Positions 55,256 through 64,000 of a stretch of DNA of 64,000 nucleotides are shown here, piece by piece. This stretch comes from Enterobacter sp. BIGb0383. Lineage in GTDB: Bacteria; Pseudomonadota; Gammaproteobacteria; Enterobacterales; Enterobacteriaceae. The DNA lies in contig NZ_RJKQ01000002.1 of assembly GCF_003751845.1 (NCBI RefSeq), positions 1,116,001-1,180,000 of the forward strand, written 5' to 3'. The translations under genes were made by a program, and so were the position numbers. How positions within the stretch are numbered: position 1 is the first letter of the stretch; every line of letters starts with the position of its first letter. The notes below the pieces were generated by a model that saw only the letters and a program-made list of their open reading frames with translations, did not search any database and was not told where the DNA came from.

Positions 55256-56184
55256 TATACCGATGCCAGCGGCAGCACGTCGCGATGCATCAGGGTCGAA
55301 CACTGCAGGGCCAGATCGCGCAGTTTCTGCTTAAGCACTTTCTTCAATTGCAGCGCCTCCCGCGACTGGGGCGTATCCCGGCGACCAATAATCATCACTT
55401 CAAACGGCAGGGGCTGATCGACGGGCAGGATCTTGAGCTGATCCGCATAGCGACAGGCGGTAAAGAGATCGACCACGCCGGTTCCGCCGCCCGCCAGCAC
55501 CATATCGGCGATCACCGAATAGGTTTTGATCGACAGCGAGACTACCGGACGTAGCCCTTTGTTGCGCAGTGCCCGATGCAGCACCTGACCCAACGGATCC
55601 TGCGGCTGCATCATCAGCAAATTGTTATCGCACAGCCACTCCAGCGACACCGGGCCATTCTGCGGCGAGTCTTTCGGCACCACCGCCACCATGCTGGACT
55701 GAAACAGCGGCTCCGCCAGCAGATCCGCCGGGACCTGCTGACCAAATACCAGGGCAAAATCGAGCTCGCGCTGAAGGATATTCTGGCACAGGGTGCTGAA
55801 ATGCTCGGTCACCAGCTCGACGTTGACGCTGCGCGCCTGCTGATGAAACGCCACCAGCGCGGGGGCAACAATCATCTGACCAAAGGCGTGGGCCGCTCCG
55901 AGCCGTACCCGCTGCTCCTGCGCCCGGCGGATATTTTCCGTCAGGGCCGTAATCGCCTGCAGGCGGGCGTAGAGATCGTCCACCATCGGCATCAGCCGGG
56001 TCGCCTCTTCGGTCACCGTCATCCCCTGAGTGCCGCGTTCAAACAGGGCGAAGCCGAGCTGCTGCTCGGCGTGGCTCAGCACCCGACTGACGTTGGGCTG
56101 GGACACGTTCAGCGCCCGGGCGGCAGCGCTGATGGTGCCGGTCTGAACAATGGCCTGAAATACTTCGATATGGCGTAAACGCAT
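55255..56184 (-). CDS. LysR-family regulator near the D-glutamate/peptide operon
   Basis: 309 residues: winged helix (TGTISAAARALNVSQPNVSR) and effector domain (VRLGAAHAFGQMIVAPALVA; IADMVLAGGGTGVVDLF). Neighbours are the TonB receptor (convergent) and the isoaspartyl peptidase (same strand, 155 bp upstream). A T-N11-A palindrome before dgcN may be its target, so it is a candidate regulator of that operon. This is inference. Confidence 0.87.
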   Translation of the reverse strand: MRLRHIEVFQAIVQTGTISAAARALNVSQPNVSRVLSHAEQQLGFALFERGTQGMTVTEEATRLMPMVDDLYARLQAITALTENIRRAQEQRVRLGAAHAFGQMIVAPALVAFHQQARSVNVELVTEHFSTLCQNILQRELDFALVFGQQVPADLLAEPLFQSSMVAVVPKDSPQNGPVSLEWLCDNNLLMMQPQDPLGQVLHRALRNKGLRPVVSLSIKTYSVIADMVLAGGGTGVVDLFTACRYADQLKILPVDQPLPFEVMIIGRRDTPQSREALQLKKVLKQKLRDLALQCSTLMHRDVLPLASV

Positions 56185-56339
56185 AGCGTCATCCTTGCAT
56201 AACGCCGCCCGCAGGATGCCGGACGGGGATCGGCAAAAAGCTATGCAATAATCTCGCCACCCGCGTGTATCGCGGGTTTCTGCGGTCCGGGCGTCACCTG
56301 CCCGCCCGAACAGGGTGCGCCTGCACCATCCCCGTGCAC

Positions 56340-57275
56340 TTAACGGTAGATCGCCACCACGGGCTTGTCGTCGGCATAGCCATAGCCGCGATACATCCCC
56401 TCGCTGTTAAACGGCAGGGCGATATTGCCCTGCCCGTCGACGGCAATCAGCCCGCCGCTGCCGCCAAGCGAAGTGATTTTTTCCATCACCACCCGGTCAG
56501 CGGCCTTCTCCAGGCTCAGGCCGCCGTACTCCATCATCGCCGCCACATCGTAGGCGGCAAGCGTACGCATAAACGTCTCCCCGGTGCCGGTACAGGAGAC
56601 GGCCACGGTGCGGTTGCTGGCATAGCAGCCCGCGCCGAGTATCGGCGAATCCCCGACCCTGCCAACCTGTTTGTTGGTCATGCCGCCGGTCGAGGTGGCG
56701 GCGGCAAGGTTGCCCTCAGCATCCAGCGCCACGGCCCCGACGGTGCCAAATTTGCGCTCGGGATCGAGGGGCGCATCGTGATCGAGCAACACCTTCCCCG
56801 CGCCCTGCTGCGCCGCCAGCAGCTGCTGATAGCGCTCGTCGGTGGAGAAATAGTCCGGCTCGACCATCTCCAGCCCCTGTTCACGGGCCAGCGCCTCCGC
56901 ACCTGCGGCGGTAAACATGATATGCGCGCTATGCTCCATCACTTTGCGGGCGGCCTGAATCGGGTGACGAATACGCTGCACACCGACCACAGACCCCGCC
57001 TCCAGCGTCCGGCCATCCATAATGCTGGCATCCAGTTCGTGCGTGCCCTGATGGGTAAACACGGCCCCGCGCCCGGCGTTAAACAGCGGGCAATCCTCCA
57101 GCATGGTTACCGCCTCCGTCACCACATCCAGCGCCGATGCCCCGGCTGTCAGTAGACGCTGGCCCTGGCAAATAATGTCCTGCAGGGCCGCAAGATAGCG
57201 CAGTTCTTTCTCCGGGCTCATCGCCTGACGCGTTAATGCTCCTGCGCCGCCGTGAATAACAATAACGGGTTTCAT
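56340..57275 (-). CDS. iaaA: Isoaspartyl peptidase / L-asparaginase (plant type)
   Basis: 311 residues, Ntn-hydrolase that cuts itself into two subunits at Thr178 (ERKFGTVGAVALDAEGN). Other family parts: VIHGGAGAL at the start, FNAGRGAVFTHQGTHELDAS, GRVGDSPILGAGCYASN, TGTGETFMRT. It hydrolyses beta-aspartyl dipeptides and asparagine. In E. coli, iaaA precedes gsiABCD in the same orientation; here it is divergent from a gsi-like operon with two extra enzymes. Intergenic AT-rich region of 275 bp between them. Confidence 0.92.
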   Translation of the reverse strand: MKPVIVIHGGAGALTRQAMSPEKELRYLAALQDIICQGQRLLTAGASALDVVTEAVTMLEDCPLFNAGRGAVFTHQGTHELDASIMDGRTLEAGSVVGVQRIRHPIQAARKVMEHSAHIMFTAAGAEALAREQGLEMVEPDYFSTDERYQQLLAAQQGAGKVLLDHDAPLDPERKFGTVGAVALDAEGNLAAATSTGGMTNKQVGRVGDSPILGAGCYASNRTVAVSCTGTGETFMRTLAAYDVAAMMEYGGLSLEKAADRVVMEKITSLGGSGGLIAVDGQGNIALPFNSEGMYRGYGYADDKPVVAIYR

Positions 57276-57448
57276 AATGTTCCATGAATAATGTTTTAGG
57301 TGATTAACATCATATTCAGTAAAAACAAAAAATGTGAAGCCTGAAATCGTGTTATTTTCATAACTCGCAGATTTTAAAGTAATTTATTGGGTAAATAATT
57401 AAATAAAAACGTATTCACAGCATAAATTTCTTATCGCTGAATATGGCT

Positions 57449-57463
57449 ATAACGTCAGGTTAT
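57449..57463. promoter_or_regulatory. T-N11-A palindrome before dgcN
   Basis: ATAAC-GTCAG-GTTAT, perfect 5-bp arms, containing TAACGTCAGGTTA (T-N11-A), 88 bp before the dgcN start. LysR-type regulators bind such sites; the LysR gene at 55255-56184 is the nearest candidate. Confidence 0.5.
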
Positions 57464-57550
57464 ACCCCTGCGACATTTTTGAATTTGTTTTTGTGGATGA
57501 AAAATGGAATTTTCAAAATAACTCTATGACCGACTGGATTGGGATAAACC

Positions 57551-58558
57551 ATGATCATACCTCAGCCTTATTTATTATTTCTCGGCGATGTCACCGACCC
57601 TCTAGCGGCGAAAACCGCGCGGGGCATTAGCGTATGGCGTCCGGAGCAGTGCATTGGTGAAATGCGCCTGCCGGGCGGCACCGTGTCGCTGGGCCTCGAC
57701 GAGCTGGATATCGCCACCGCCAGAGCTCGCGGGGCGCAGACCCTGGTGCTGGGCACCGCCAACGCCGGAGGTTTTCTGCCGGAACACTGGAAAGGCACGG
57801 TGCGCGCCGCCATTGAGGCAGGCATGAACGTCGCCAGCGGCCTGCACTACCGACTGGCCGACGATGCAGAGCTCAGCGCCCTCGCAGCGGAAAAAGGCGT
57901 CGAACTGTTCGACATCCGCCATATGCGCCCGGAACTGCAGGTCGGCAGCGGCAAAAAACGCAGCGGCAAGCGCCTGCTCACCGTCGGCACCGACTGCTCG
58001 GTGGGCAAGATGTACACCTCCCTGGCGCTGGAAGCGGCAATGCGCGAGATCGGTCTGAAGGCCGACTTCCGTGCCACCGGGCAAACCGGGATCCTGGTCG
58101 CCGGGGAAGGGATCGCCATTGATGCGGTGATCGCCGACTTTATCGCCGGGGCCGCCGAATACCTCTCTCCGGCTAACGAGGATGACCACTGGGATATCGT
58201 CGAAGGCCAGGGCTCTCTTTTCCATCCGTCCTACGCGGGCGTCAGCACCGGGCTTATCCACGGCGCCCAGCCCCAGTGGCTGCTGATGTGTCATGAAATG
58301 GGCCGTCCGCATATGCGTCACCTGCCCCACCAGCCAATGGTGAGCCTTGAGGAGTGCGTGGAGGCGAATATGCGGGTGGCGAAAGTGACCAGCGAGCGAG
58401 TTGAGCTGGCCGGTTTCGCCATCAACTCGTCCAACTACGGCGAGCAGGAAGCCCGCGACTATCTGGCAACGATTAGCGCCCAGTTTGGCGTTCCGGCCAC
58501 CGATCCGGTGCGCTTCGGCATCGCCGACATCGCATTGCGCCTGAAGGAGCACGGATAA
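57551..58558 (+). CDS. dgcN: DUF1611 / DgcN-like D-glutamate N-acetyltransferase
   Basis: 335 residues of the DUF1611 family. An N-terminal Rossmann-like part (VWRPEQCIGEMRLPGGTVSL) and a C-terminal P-loop-like domain with GTDCSVGK (146-153), FRATGQTGILVAGEGIAIDA and VEGQGSLFHPSYAGVSTG. DgcN members acetylate D-glutamate with acetyl-CoA; the next gene, DgcA, is their known partner. One base separates the two genes. The assignment rests on family and pairing; older databases call these proteins only DUF1611. Confidence 0.8.
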   Translation: MIIPQPYLLFLGDVTDPLAAKTARGISVWRPEQCIGEMRLPGGTVSLGLDELDIATARARGAQTLVLGTANAGGFLPEHWKGTVRAAIEAGMNVASGLHYRLADDAELSALAAEKGVELFDIRHMRPELQVGSGKKRSGKRLLTVGTDCSVGKMYTSLALEAAMREIGLKADFRATGQTGILVAGEGIAIDAVIADFIAGAAEYLSPANEDDHWDIVEGQGSLFHPSYAGVSTGLIHGAQPQWLLMCHEMGRPHMRHLPHQPMVSLEECVEANMRVAKVTSERVELAGFAINSSNYGEQEARDYLATISAQFGVPATDPVRFGIADIALRLKEHG

Positions 58559-58559
58559 G

Positions 58560-59525
58560 ATGCGGGATATGCAGGTCGAGATCCTTGCCCTGCCGCTGGC
58601 GCGTCCCTTTGCCATCGCCCGTGGCACCCGCACCGCCGTGACCGTGGTGCGGGTCACCCTGGAGCAGGATGGCTTTATCGGGCTGAGCGAATGCACGCCC
58701 ACGCCGCGCTACGGCGAATCGCCGGAATCCGTCGCCGCCCAGCTCCAGTCGGCCAAAACGGCTATTGAAGAAGGGACCAGCCGCGAAGCGCTCCAGCAGC
58801 TAATGCCCGCCGGTGCCGCCCGCAACGCACTGGACTGCGCCCTGTGGCGGCTGGAGTGCGCCCTCGCGGGCCAGACGCTCTGGCAGCGGCTGGCGCTCCC
58901 GGCACCGACATCAACGGTGACCGCAGAAACGCTTAGCCTCGACGGTCTGGAGAATATGGCCGCCGCCGCCGGAGACGCGGCCGCACGCGGGGCGATCCTG
59001 CTGAAGATCAAACTCAACCATGAGCAGATCCTCGACAAGGTCGCCGCCATTCGCGCCGCGGCTCCCGAGGCGCAGCTGATTATCGACGCCAACGAGGCCT
59101 GGGGTGGGCTCGATCTTCCCCCGCTGTTTCAGGCGCTGCAGCAGTACGACGTGGCGATGATCGAGCAGCCGCTGCCCGCCGGAGAAGACAGGCCGCTGGC
59201 CGATTTCCCGCACCCGATCCCGGTCTGCGCCGACGAGAGCTGCCATACCCGCGAGGATATTGCCGCCCTGCAGGATCGCTACGAGATGATCAATATCAAG
59301 CTCGATAAGTGCGGCGGCCTGACGGAAGCGCTGCAGATGGTGGAAGCGGCCAGAGCGTGCGGCATGCGCCTGATGGTCGGCTGCATGCTGGGCTCGTCCC
59401 TGGCGATGGAGGCCGCCCTGCCGGTGGCCGTCTTTGCCGAGCATGTCGATCTCGACGGCCCCATCTGGCTGGCCGCCGACAGTTCCCCTTTTCTGACGTA
59501 CTCACAAGGCCAGATCTGGCTGTAA
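58560..59525 (+). CDS. dgcA: DgcA-like N-acetyl-D-glutamate racemase / dipeptide epimerase
   Basis: 321 residues, enolase superfamily, muconate-lactonizing subgroup. The catalytic set is complete: Lys149-x-Lys151 (LLKIKLN), metal ligands Asp176 (IIDANEAW), Glu202 (MIEQPLP) and Asp225 (CADESCHT), and a second lysine at 247 or 250 (INIKLDKCGG). Such enzymes epimerise L-Ala-D/L-Glu or racemise N-acetyl-glutamate. Coupling to a DgcN-type gene favours N-acetyl-D-Glu to N-acetyl-L-Glu; coupling to a peptide importer favours murein dipeptides. Both remain open. Confidence 0.82.
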   Translation: MRDMQVEILALPLARPFAIARGTRTAVTVVRVTLEQDGFIGLSECTPTPRYGESPESVAAQLQSAKTAIEEGTSREALQQLMPAGAARNALDCALWRLECALAGQTLWQRLALPAPTSTVTAETLSLDGLENMAAAAGDAAARGAILLKIKLNHEQILDKVAAIRAAAPEAQLIIDANEAWGGLDLPPLFQALQQYDVAMIEQPLPAGEDRPLADFPHPIPVCADESCHTREDIAALQDRYEMINIKLDKCGGLTEALQMVEAARACGMRLMVGCMLGSSLAMEAALPVAVFAEHVDLDGPIWLAADSSPFLTYSQGQIWL

Positions 59526-59542
59526 CCCAACGAGGAAATCCT

Positions 59543-61411
59543 ATGACGGACGCCGATTCCGAAAATACGCCCGTGCTGTCGATCCGCCATCTGGACGTCA
59601 GCTTTCACGGACGCAGCGGCACCAGCCAGGCGCTAAAAGGCGTCTCGCTGGATATTCACGCCGGGGAAGTGGTGGCGGTGGTCGGCGAAAGCGGCTCCGG
59701 AAAATCCGTGACCTCGTTAGCGGTAATGGGGCTGCTGGCCGACTCGGCCTCTATTAATGGCGGTGAGATCCTCTGGCAGTCGCGCCAGGGCACTCAACAG
59801 GATCTGCTCACCCTGTCGGAAGAGCAGCGCCGTCAGCAGCGGGGCCGGGAGATCGCCATGATCTTCCAGGAGCCGATGACCTCCCTGAACCCGGTCCTGA
59901 AGGTAGGGGATCAGCTGACGGAAGCCCTGCTCGATCATCGTCTCTGTTCACGTAAGGTGGCTCAGGATCGCGCCCGCGAGCTGCTGCGCCAGGTGAAGAT
60001 CGCCGATATCGATCGCGTCATGGAGAGCTACCCGCACTCCCTTTCCGGCGGAATGCGCCAGCGGGTGATGATCGCCCAGGCCCTGGCCTGCGAGCCGCGC
60101 CTGCTGATCGCCGATGAACCCACTACCGCCCTGGATGTGACCGTCCAGGCGCGCATTCTGCAGATCCTGAAAAACCTGCAGCAGCAGTCGGCTATGTCGG
60201 TGCTGTTTATCACCCACGATATGGGCGTGGTGGCGGAAGTGGCCGATCGGGTGGTGGTGATGCTGCGCGGGGAAGTCGTGGAGCAGGGCCGCGTGGAGGA
60301 CGTTTTTCATCGCCCGCAGCATGAGTACACCCGGGCGCTGCTGGCGGCGGTGCCGAAGCTCGGCGATATGAAAGAAACCCGCTGGCCGGAGCGTTTTCCC
60401 CTGCCCGGCCAGGCGCAGCAGCAGGGCAGCCAGCAGACCGCCCGCTACGATGAAAAACCCCTGCTGGACGTACGCGGCCTGAAGGTTTACTACCCGGTGC
60501 GCAGCGGTATTTTCTCGGCCCTGACCCACCATGTCCACGCCGTGGAGCAGATCGATTTTACCCTCTGGCCGGGCGAAACCCTGGCCATCGTCGGCGAGAG
60601 TGGCTGCGGCAAATCCACCACCGGCCGCGCCCTGATGCGCCTGCTGAAAAGCGAGGCTGAAAGTATCTGGTTCGAGGGTAAAGAGATTGCCAACCTCAGC
60701 AGCGCTGATTTTCAGCCCCTGCGTCGTGAAATTCAGATGGTCTTCCAGGATCCATACGCCTCCCTGAACCCGCGCCTGACCGTCGGGTTTACCATTGCCG
60801 AACCGCTGCTGCTGCACGGTCTGGTCGCCTCGCTGGAGGAAGCCACGCCGCAGGTCGACGCCCTGTTGAAAAGCGTGGGCCTGCAGCCGGAACATGCCCG
60901 CCGCTACCCGCATGAATTTTCCGGCGGCCAGCGTCAGCGTATCGCCATCGCCCGCGCCATGGCTCTGAAGCCGAAAATTATTATTGCCGACGAGGCGGTA
61001 TCCGCCCTGGACGTGTCGATTCAGGCCCAGGTGATCAACCTGATGATGGATCTGCAGCAGAAGACCGGCGTGGCGTGGATTTTTATCTCCCACGATATGG
61101 CGGTCGTGGAGCGTATCGCCAACCGCGTGGCGGTGATGTACCTCGGCCAGATTGTGGAAACCGGCCCGCGCCAGGCGGTATTTAATCATCCCGCCCATCC
61201 CTATACCCGCCGCCTGTTGGCCTCGGTGCCGGTGGCGGACCCGACGCAGCGCCCGGAGCGTCAGTTCGAAGACCATGAGCCGCCCTCGCCGCTGCGCAAA
61301 ATCAGAGAGGTGGTCACAAAACCCCCCTACCGTCAGGTGGGCCCGGAACACTGGGTCATCGACGGCGCTTTCTCTTTTCCTTCATCCTTTTCGCATCAGG
61401 AGACGACATGA
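59543..61411 (+). CDS. Peptide ABC importer ATPase, two-domain (GsiA-like)
   Basis: 622 residues from ATG 59543 ([20 protein letters not shown]), preceded by CGAGGAAATCCT; the frame opening at 59309 runs inside dgcA and is rejected. Two fused ABC modules: Walker A GESGSGKS (48-55) and GESGCGKS, signatures [16 protein letters not shown] and [16 protein letters not shown], Walker [13 protein letters not shown] and [12 protein letters not shown]. The second module's Walker B reads ADEAVSALD. It is the DppD-DppF fusion type of GsiA (glutathione importer), the same length as E. coli GsiA. Here the cargo may be a D-Glu peptide rather than glutathione. Confidence 0.9.
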   Translation: MTDADSENTPVLSIRHLDVSFHGRSGTSQALKGVSLDIHAGEVVAVVGESGSGKSVTSLAVMGLLADSASINGGEILWQSRQGTQQDLLTLSEEQRRQQRGREIAMIFQEPMTSLNPVLKVGDQLTEALLDHRLCSRKVAQDRARELLRQVKIADIDRVMESYPHSLSGGMRQRVMIAQALACEPRLLIADEPTTALDVTVQARILQILKNLQQQSAMSVLFITHDMGVVAEVADRVVVMLRGEVVEQGRVEDVFHRPQHEYTRALLAAVPKLGDMKETRWPERFPLPGQAQQQGSQQTARYDEKPLLDVRGLKVYYPVRSGIFSALTHHVHAVEQIDFTLWPGETLAIVGESGCGKSTTGRALMRLLKSEAESIWFEGKEIANLSSADFQPLRREIQMVFQDPYASLNPRLTVGFTIAEPLLLHGLVASLEEATPQVDALLKSVGLQPEHARRYPHEFSGGQRQRIAIARAMALKPKIIIADEAVSALDVSIQAQVINLMMDLQQKTGVAWIFISHDMAVVERIANRVAVMYLGQIVETGPRQAVFNHPAHPYTRRLLASVPVADPTQRPERQFEDHEPPSPLRKIREVVTKPPYRQVGPEHWVIDGAFSFPSSFSHQETT

Positions 61412-62946
61412 AACATTTTCGCCGCAGTTCTCTCGCCCTCGGGCTGTCCCTGTGTCTGGCGGCTGTCGCCCACGCTCAGGATCTGCGTATTTCTATGTAT
61501 GCCGATATTACCGGGCTGGATCCGCACGACACCTCGGATAACGTCAGCTATTCCGTGCAAAGCGGCATGTTCGAGCGACTGTTTCAGTTCGATCCGACCA
61601 TGAAGCTGACGCCGTGGCTGGCAACGGGTTTTACGAACAATGACACCGCCACCGAATTCACGCTCACCCTGCGCCAGGGCGTGACCTTCCAGGACGGCAC
61701 GCCTTTCGATGCCGAAGCGGTAAAAGCCAACCTTGATCGTCTGGCGGATCAGTCCAAAGGCCTGAAGCGCAACAGCCTGTATAACATGATCGAGACGGTC
61801 ACCGTGCTGGCACCGGATCGGGTGAAGATCGCCCTCAACCGCCCGTTTGGCGCGTTTATTAACACCCTCGCCCACCCGTCGGCGGTGATGTGGAGCCCGG
61901 CGGTGCTGAAACAGTATCCACAGGAATCCCAGCTGCGTCTGCACCCGGTCGGCACCGGCCCGTTTAAATTTGTCGGCTGGCAGCCGGGCAAAGAAGTGCG
62001 CTTCACCAAATACGAAAACTACTGGAATAAAGGCTGGCCGAAGGTCGATAACGTCACCTTTACCCCCAGCCCGGAAGATGCGACCCGCGTCGCCTCGCTG
62101 CGATCGGGCCAGGTGGATGCGATCTATCCCCTGCCGTCGGATCTGGTCAATAGTGTCCAGGGCGACAGCAAGCTGAGTATTCAGCGCGATCCCAGCATCT
62201 ATCTCTACTATATGGCGGTGAACACCGGCAATAAGACCCTCGCCGACGTCCGCGTGCGCCAGGCCCTGAACTACGCCGTTGACCGCGATCTGTGGCTGAA
62301 GGTGGTGTTTGCCGGTATGGGCACTCCGGCGACCTCGGCGATCCCGGAGCGGGTGCAGTTCTATCAGAAGCAGGCGGAGCCGCACTACAGCTACGATCCG
62401 GCCAAAGCCAAAGCGCTACTGGCAGAAGCGGGACATCCGAACGGGATCGATCTGAAGCTGTGGAGCACCAACGCCACCGCCAGCGTGCGGGCGGCCCAGT
62501 TCCTGAAAGCGCAGCTGGCCACCGCGGGTATTCGCGTGACGGTCACGCCAATGGATTCCGGGACCCGCAACAGCAAGCTGTGGAGCGTCAGCGACCCGCA
62601 AAAGGCCGAGTTTGATCTCTACTACGGCGGCTGGTCCACCTCGACCGGGGATGCGGACTGGGCCATGCGCCCGCTGTTCGCCACCGAATCCTGGGTGCCG
62701 AAATCCTATAACGCCTCCTACTTCAGCGATCCGGCGGTCGATAAAGCCATTGCCGACGGACTGGCGACGGCGGACCCGGAGAAGCGCGCAGCCGCCTACG
62801 CGACCGCCCAGCAGCTGCTGTGGAAAGCCTCGCCGGTTACCTTCCTCGGCACCCCGGATAACCTGGTCGGCAAGCGCAAAAACCTGACCGGCGTCTCGAT
62901 GCTGCCGGACGGCAACCTGCTCTATACCCAGGCCGAATTTAAATAA
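61408..62946 (+). CDS. Peptide-binding periplasmic protein (GsiB-like)
   Basis: 512 residues, signal peptide [20 protein letters not shown] ending AHA-Q. Family 5 solute-binding protein of the DppA/OppA/GsiB group (DLRISMYADITGLDPHDTSD; GTGPFKFVGWQPGKEVRFTK; ALNYAVDRDLWLK). ATG overlaps the ATPase stop (ATGA). Ligand unknown; closest family is glutathione and dipeptide binders. Confidence 0.9.
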   Translation: MKHFRRSSLALGLSLCLAAVAHAQDLRISMYADITGLDPHDTSDNVSYSVQSGMFERLFQFDPTMKLTPWLATGFTNNDTATEFTLTLRQGVTFQDGTPFDAEAVKANLDRLADQSKGLKRNSLYNMIETVTVLAPDRVKIALNRPFGAFINTLAHPSAVMWSPAVLKQYPQESQLRLHPVGTGPFKFVGWQPGKEVRFTKYENYWNKGWPKVDNVTFTPSPEDATRVASLRSGQVDAIYPLPSDLVNSVQGDSKLSIQRDPSIYLYYMAVNTGNKTLADVRVRQALNYAVDRDLWLKVVFAGMGTPATSAIPERVQFYQKQAEPHYSYDPAKAKALLAEAGHPNGIDLKLWSTNATASVRAAQFLKAQLATAGIRVTVTPMDSGTRNSKLWSVSDPQKAEFDLYYGGWSTSTGDADWAMRPLFATESWVPKSYNASYFSDPAVDKAIADGLATADPEKRAAAYATAQQLLWKASPVTFLGTPDNLVGKRKNLTGVSMLPDGNLLYTQAEFK

Positions 62947-62952
62947 GACCTT

Positions 62953-62980
62953 ATGCCGCGATCGGCCCCGATCGCGGCAT
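62953..62980 (+). repeat. Perfect 13-bp hairpin between gsiB-like and gsiC-like genes
   Basis: ATGCCGCGATCGG-CC-CCGATCGCGGCAT in the 56-bp gap. No T-run, so more likely an mRNA stabiliser or processing site that lets the binding protein be made in excess over the permeases. Confidence 0.7.
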
Positions 62981-63002
62981 CCGTAACAGGATAGAAACCA
63001 CC

Positions 63003-63932
63003 ATGGTGACTTACATTATCCGACGCCTTCTGGAAATGATCCCGGTACTGCTGGTGGTCTCATTGCTGGTGTTTGGCTTTATTAAATTACTCCCCGGCGA
63101 TCCGGCGATGATCTATGCCGGGCCGGACGCGAGCCGGGAGGCGATCGACGCCGCCCGGGAACATCTTGGCCTCAACGATCCGCTGCCTCAGCAGTATGTT
63201 AACTGGCTGGCGGGACTGTTTCGCGGCGATCTTGGCGTGACCTTCCGCACCCAGCAGCCGGTCGTCGAGGTGATCCGTCAGGGCTTTATGCCGACCTTCT
63301 GGCTGGCGCTGGCCGGGTTTTCCTGGTCGGTGGTGCTGGGCCTGGGCGTGGGCGTGATCTCTGCGCTAAAGCGCGGAAAGTGGCTCGACTGGCTGTTGAT
63401 GAGCAGCGCCGTTGGCGGCATCTCAATGCCGACATTCTGGCTGGGGCTGCTGCTGATCCAGTTTGTGGCGATGCCCTTCGGCATTTTTTCCGTCGGCGGC
63501 TTCCATCAGCCTGCGGATATCATCCTGCCCGCCCTCACCCTCGGTGCCAGCGTGGCGGCGGTGATGGCGCGCTTTACCCGCTCTTCCTTCCTTGAGGTTT
63601 CGCAGGAAGATTATGTGCGCACCGCCCGCTCTAAAGGGCTGCGCGGTCGGCTGGTGGTGTGGAAGCATATTATGCGTAACGCGCTGATCCCGGTGATCAC
63701 CATGCTCGGTCTGCAGTTCGGCTTTCTGCTCGGCGGCTCGATTGTGGTGGAGAGCGTCTTTAACTGGCCGGGTCTGGGCTGGCTGCTGATCGAGTCGATC
63801 AAAACCCAGGATCAGCCGGTGATCCAGGCCCTGGTGATGCTGTTCGTGTTTGAATTTATCGTTATCAATCTGCTGGTGGATCTGCTGTATGCGGTAGTGA
63901 ACCCGGCGATCCGTTTGCAGCAGGAGTCGTGA
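63003..63932 (+). CDS. Peptide ABC importer permease (GsiC-like)
   Basis: 309 residues, DppB/GsiC family: six helices, N-terminal MVTYIIRRLLEMIPVLLVVS, GDPAMIYAGPDASREAIDAA, and the coupling EAA loop DYVRTARSKGLRGRLVVWKH. Good ribosome site (ACAGGATAGAAACC). Overlaps the next gene by one base (TGATG). Confidence 0.92.
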   Translation: MVTYIIRRLLEMIPVLLVVSLLVFGFIKLLPGDPAMIYAGPDASREAIDAAREHLGLNDPLPQQYVNWLAGLFRGDLGVTFRTQQPVVEVIRQGFMPTFWLALAGFSWSVVLGLGVGVISALKRGKWLDWLLMSSAVGGISMPTFWLGLLLIQFVAMPFGIFSVGGFHQPADIILPALTLGASVAAVMARFTRSSFLEVSQEDYVRTARSKGLRGRLVVWKHIMRNALIPVITMLGLQFGFLLGGSIVVESVFNWPGLGWLLIESIKTQDQPVIQALVMLFVFEFIVINLLVDLLYAVVNPAIRLQQES

Positions 63933-64000
63933 TGAGTCAACCCGGAATCCCCCTCCCCGTGACGTCCCTGGCCCCGGAAACTATCCGTTCCCCGTGGCGT
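63932..64000 (+). CDS. Peptide ABC importer permease (GsiD-like), N-terminal part
   Basis: The first 23 codons (MSQPGIPLPVTSLAPETIRS, then PWR) before the window ends. The cytoplasmic N-terminus before helix 1 is typical of DppC/GsiD permeases. Identified by position: it starts at the stop of gsiC-like, as gsiD does in E. coli. Confidence 0.75.
   Translation, partial: MSQPGIPLPVTSLAPETIRSPWR

Noticed and set aside
59948-61351. 467-codon open frame opposite the GsiA-like gene
   Set aside because: Shadow of the two ABC modules; no independent coding signs.

Overview
The window is chromosomal DNA of an enterobacterium. The core genes (holD, rsmC, three leucine tRNAs, fhuF, yjjPB, dnaTC, yjjA, opgB, tsr, btsT-yjiX-yjiA, yjiGH, yjiN, yjiS, yjiR) read as close relatives of the E. 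coli 99-minute region. The accessory genes (ohrR-ohr, a fosA-type gene, a FidL/CadC-like pair, a D-glutamate/peptide operon) fit the Enterobacter/Leclercia/Lelliottia/Citrobacter side of the family better than Escherichia. I cannot name a species.

Layout. 1-4.3 kb: holD (partial), rsmC, a triple tRNA-Leu(CAG) operon, a Fur-controlled DUF1435 gene, a membrane diguanylate cyclase and Fur-controlled fhuF. 4.3-10.3 kb: an orphan cellobiose-type PTS EIIC, then yjjPB, ohrR-ohr, dnaT-dnaC and yjjA. In E. coli, yjjPB and dnaTC are adjacent, so ohrR-ohr sits at a lineage-specific junction. 10.4-20.3 kb: opgB, three small regulatory/membrane genes (LuxR-type, CadC-like, FidL-like), tsr with a sigma-28 promoter, and the pyruvate-transport block btsT-yjiX-yjiA with a tandem BtsR site.

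20.3-36.6 kb lies between yjiA and the yjiGH/yjiN/yjiRS genes, the place where E. coli K-12 carries its restriction 'immigration control region'. Here it holds an orphan BrnA antitoxin, an aldehyde dehydrogenase, an unrecognised protein with a CoiA-like zinc knuckle, a FosA-type enzyme behind a truncated XRE regulator, a DUF1176 protein, a ClpP paralogue with Asn at the third triad position, a DUF1275 protein, and an orphan type VI secretion effector cluster. That cluster runs hcp, vgrG, eagR, rhs, immunity, followed by a decayed second Rhs toxin tip with its own immunity gene and a scrap of Rhs core. A DUF4291 gene is inserted between the two tips. No T6SS structural genes are in the window.

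36.6-47.8 kb: an AraC regulator with a LysE exporter, an M20 peptidase with yjiG/yjiH, a LysR regulator, yjiN, a MarR/HlyD/DUF2955 efflux operon, yjiS, yjiR and a GNAT enzyme. 47.9-56.2 kb: a complete siderophore ABC importer (ATPase, two permeases, binding protein) that co-transcribes an RpiR-type regulator, divergent from a TonB-dependent receptor whose leader contains an intrinsic terminator. 55.3-64 kb: a LysR regulator, an isoaspartyl peptidase, then an operon of DgcN-like and DgcA-like enzymes with a gsiABCD-type peptide importer (gsiD cut by the window end). The last block looks like a pathway that imports peptides and converts D-glutamate, or the epimerised dipeptide, to the L-form.
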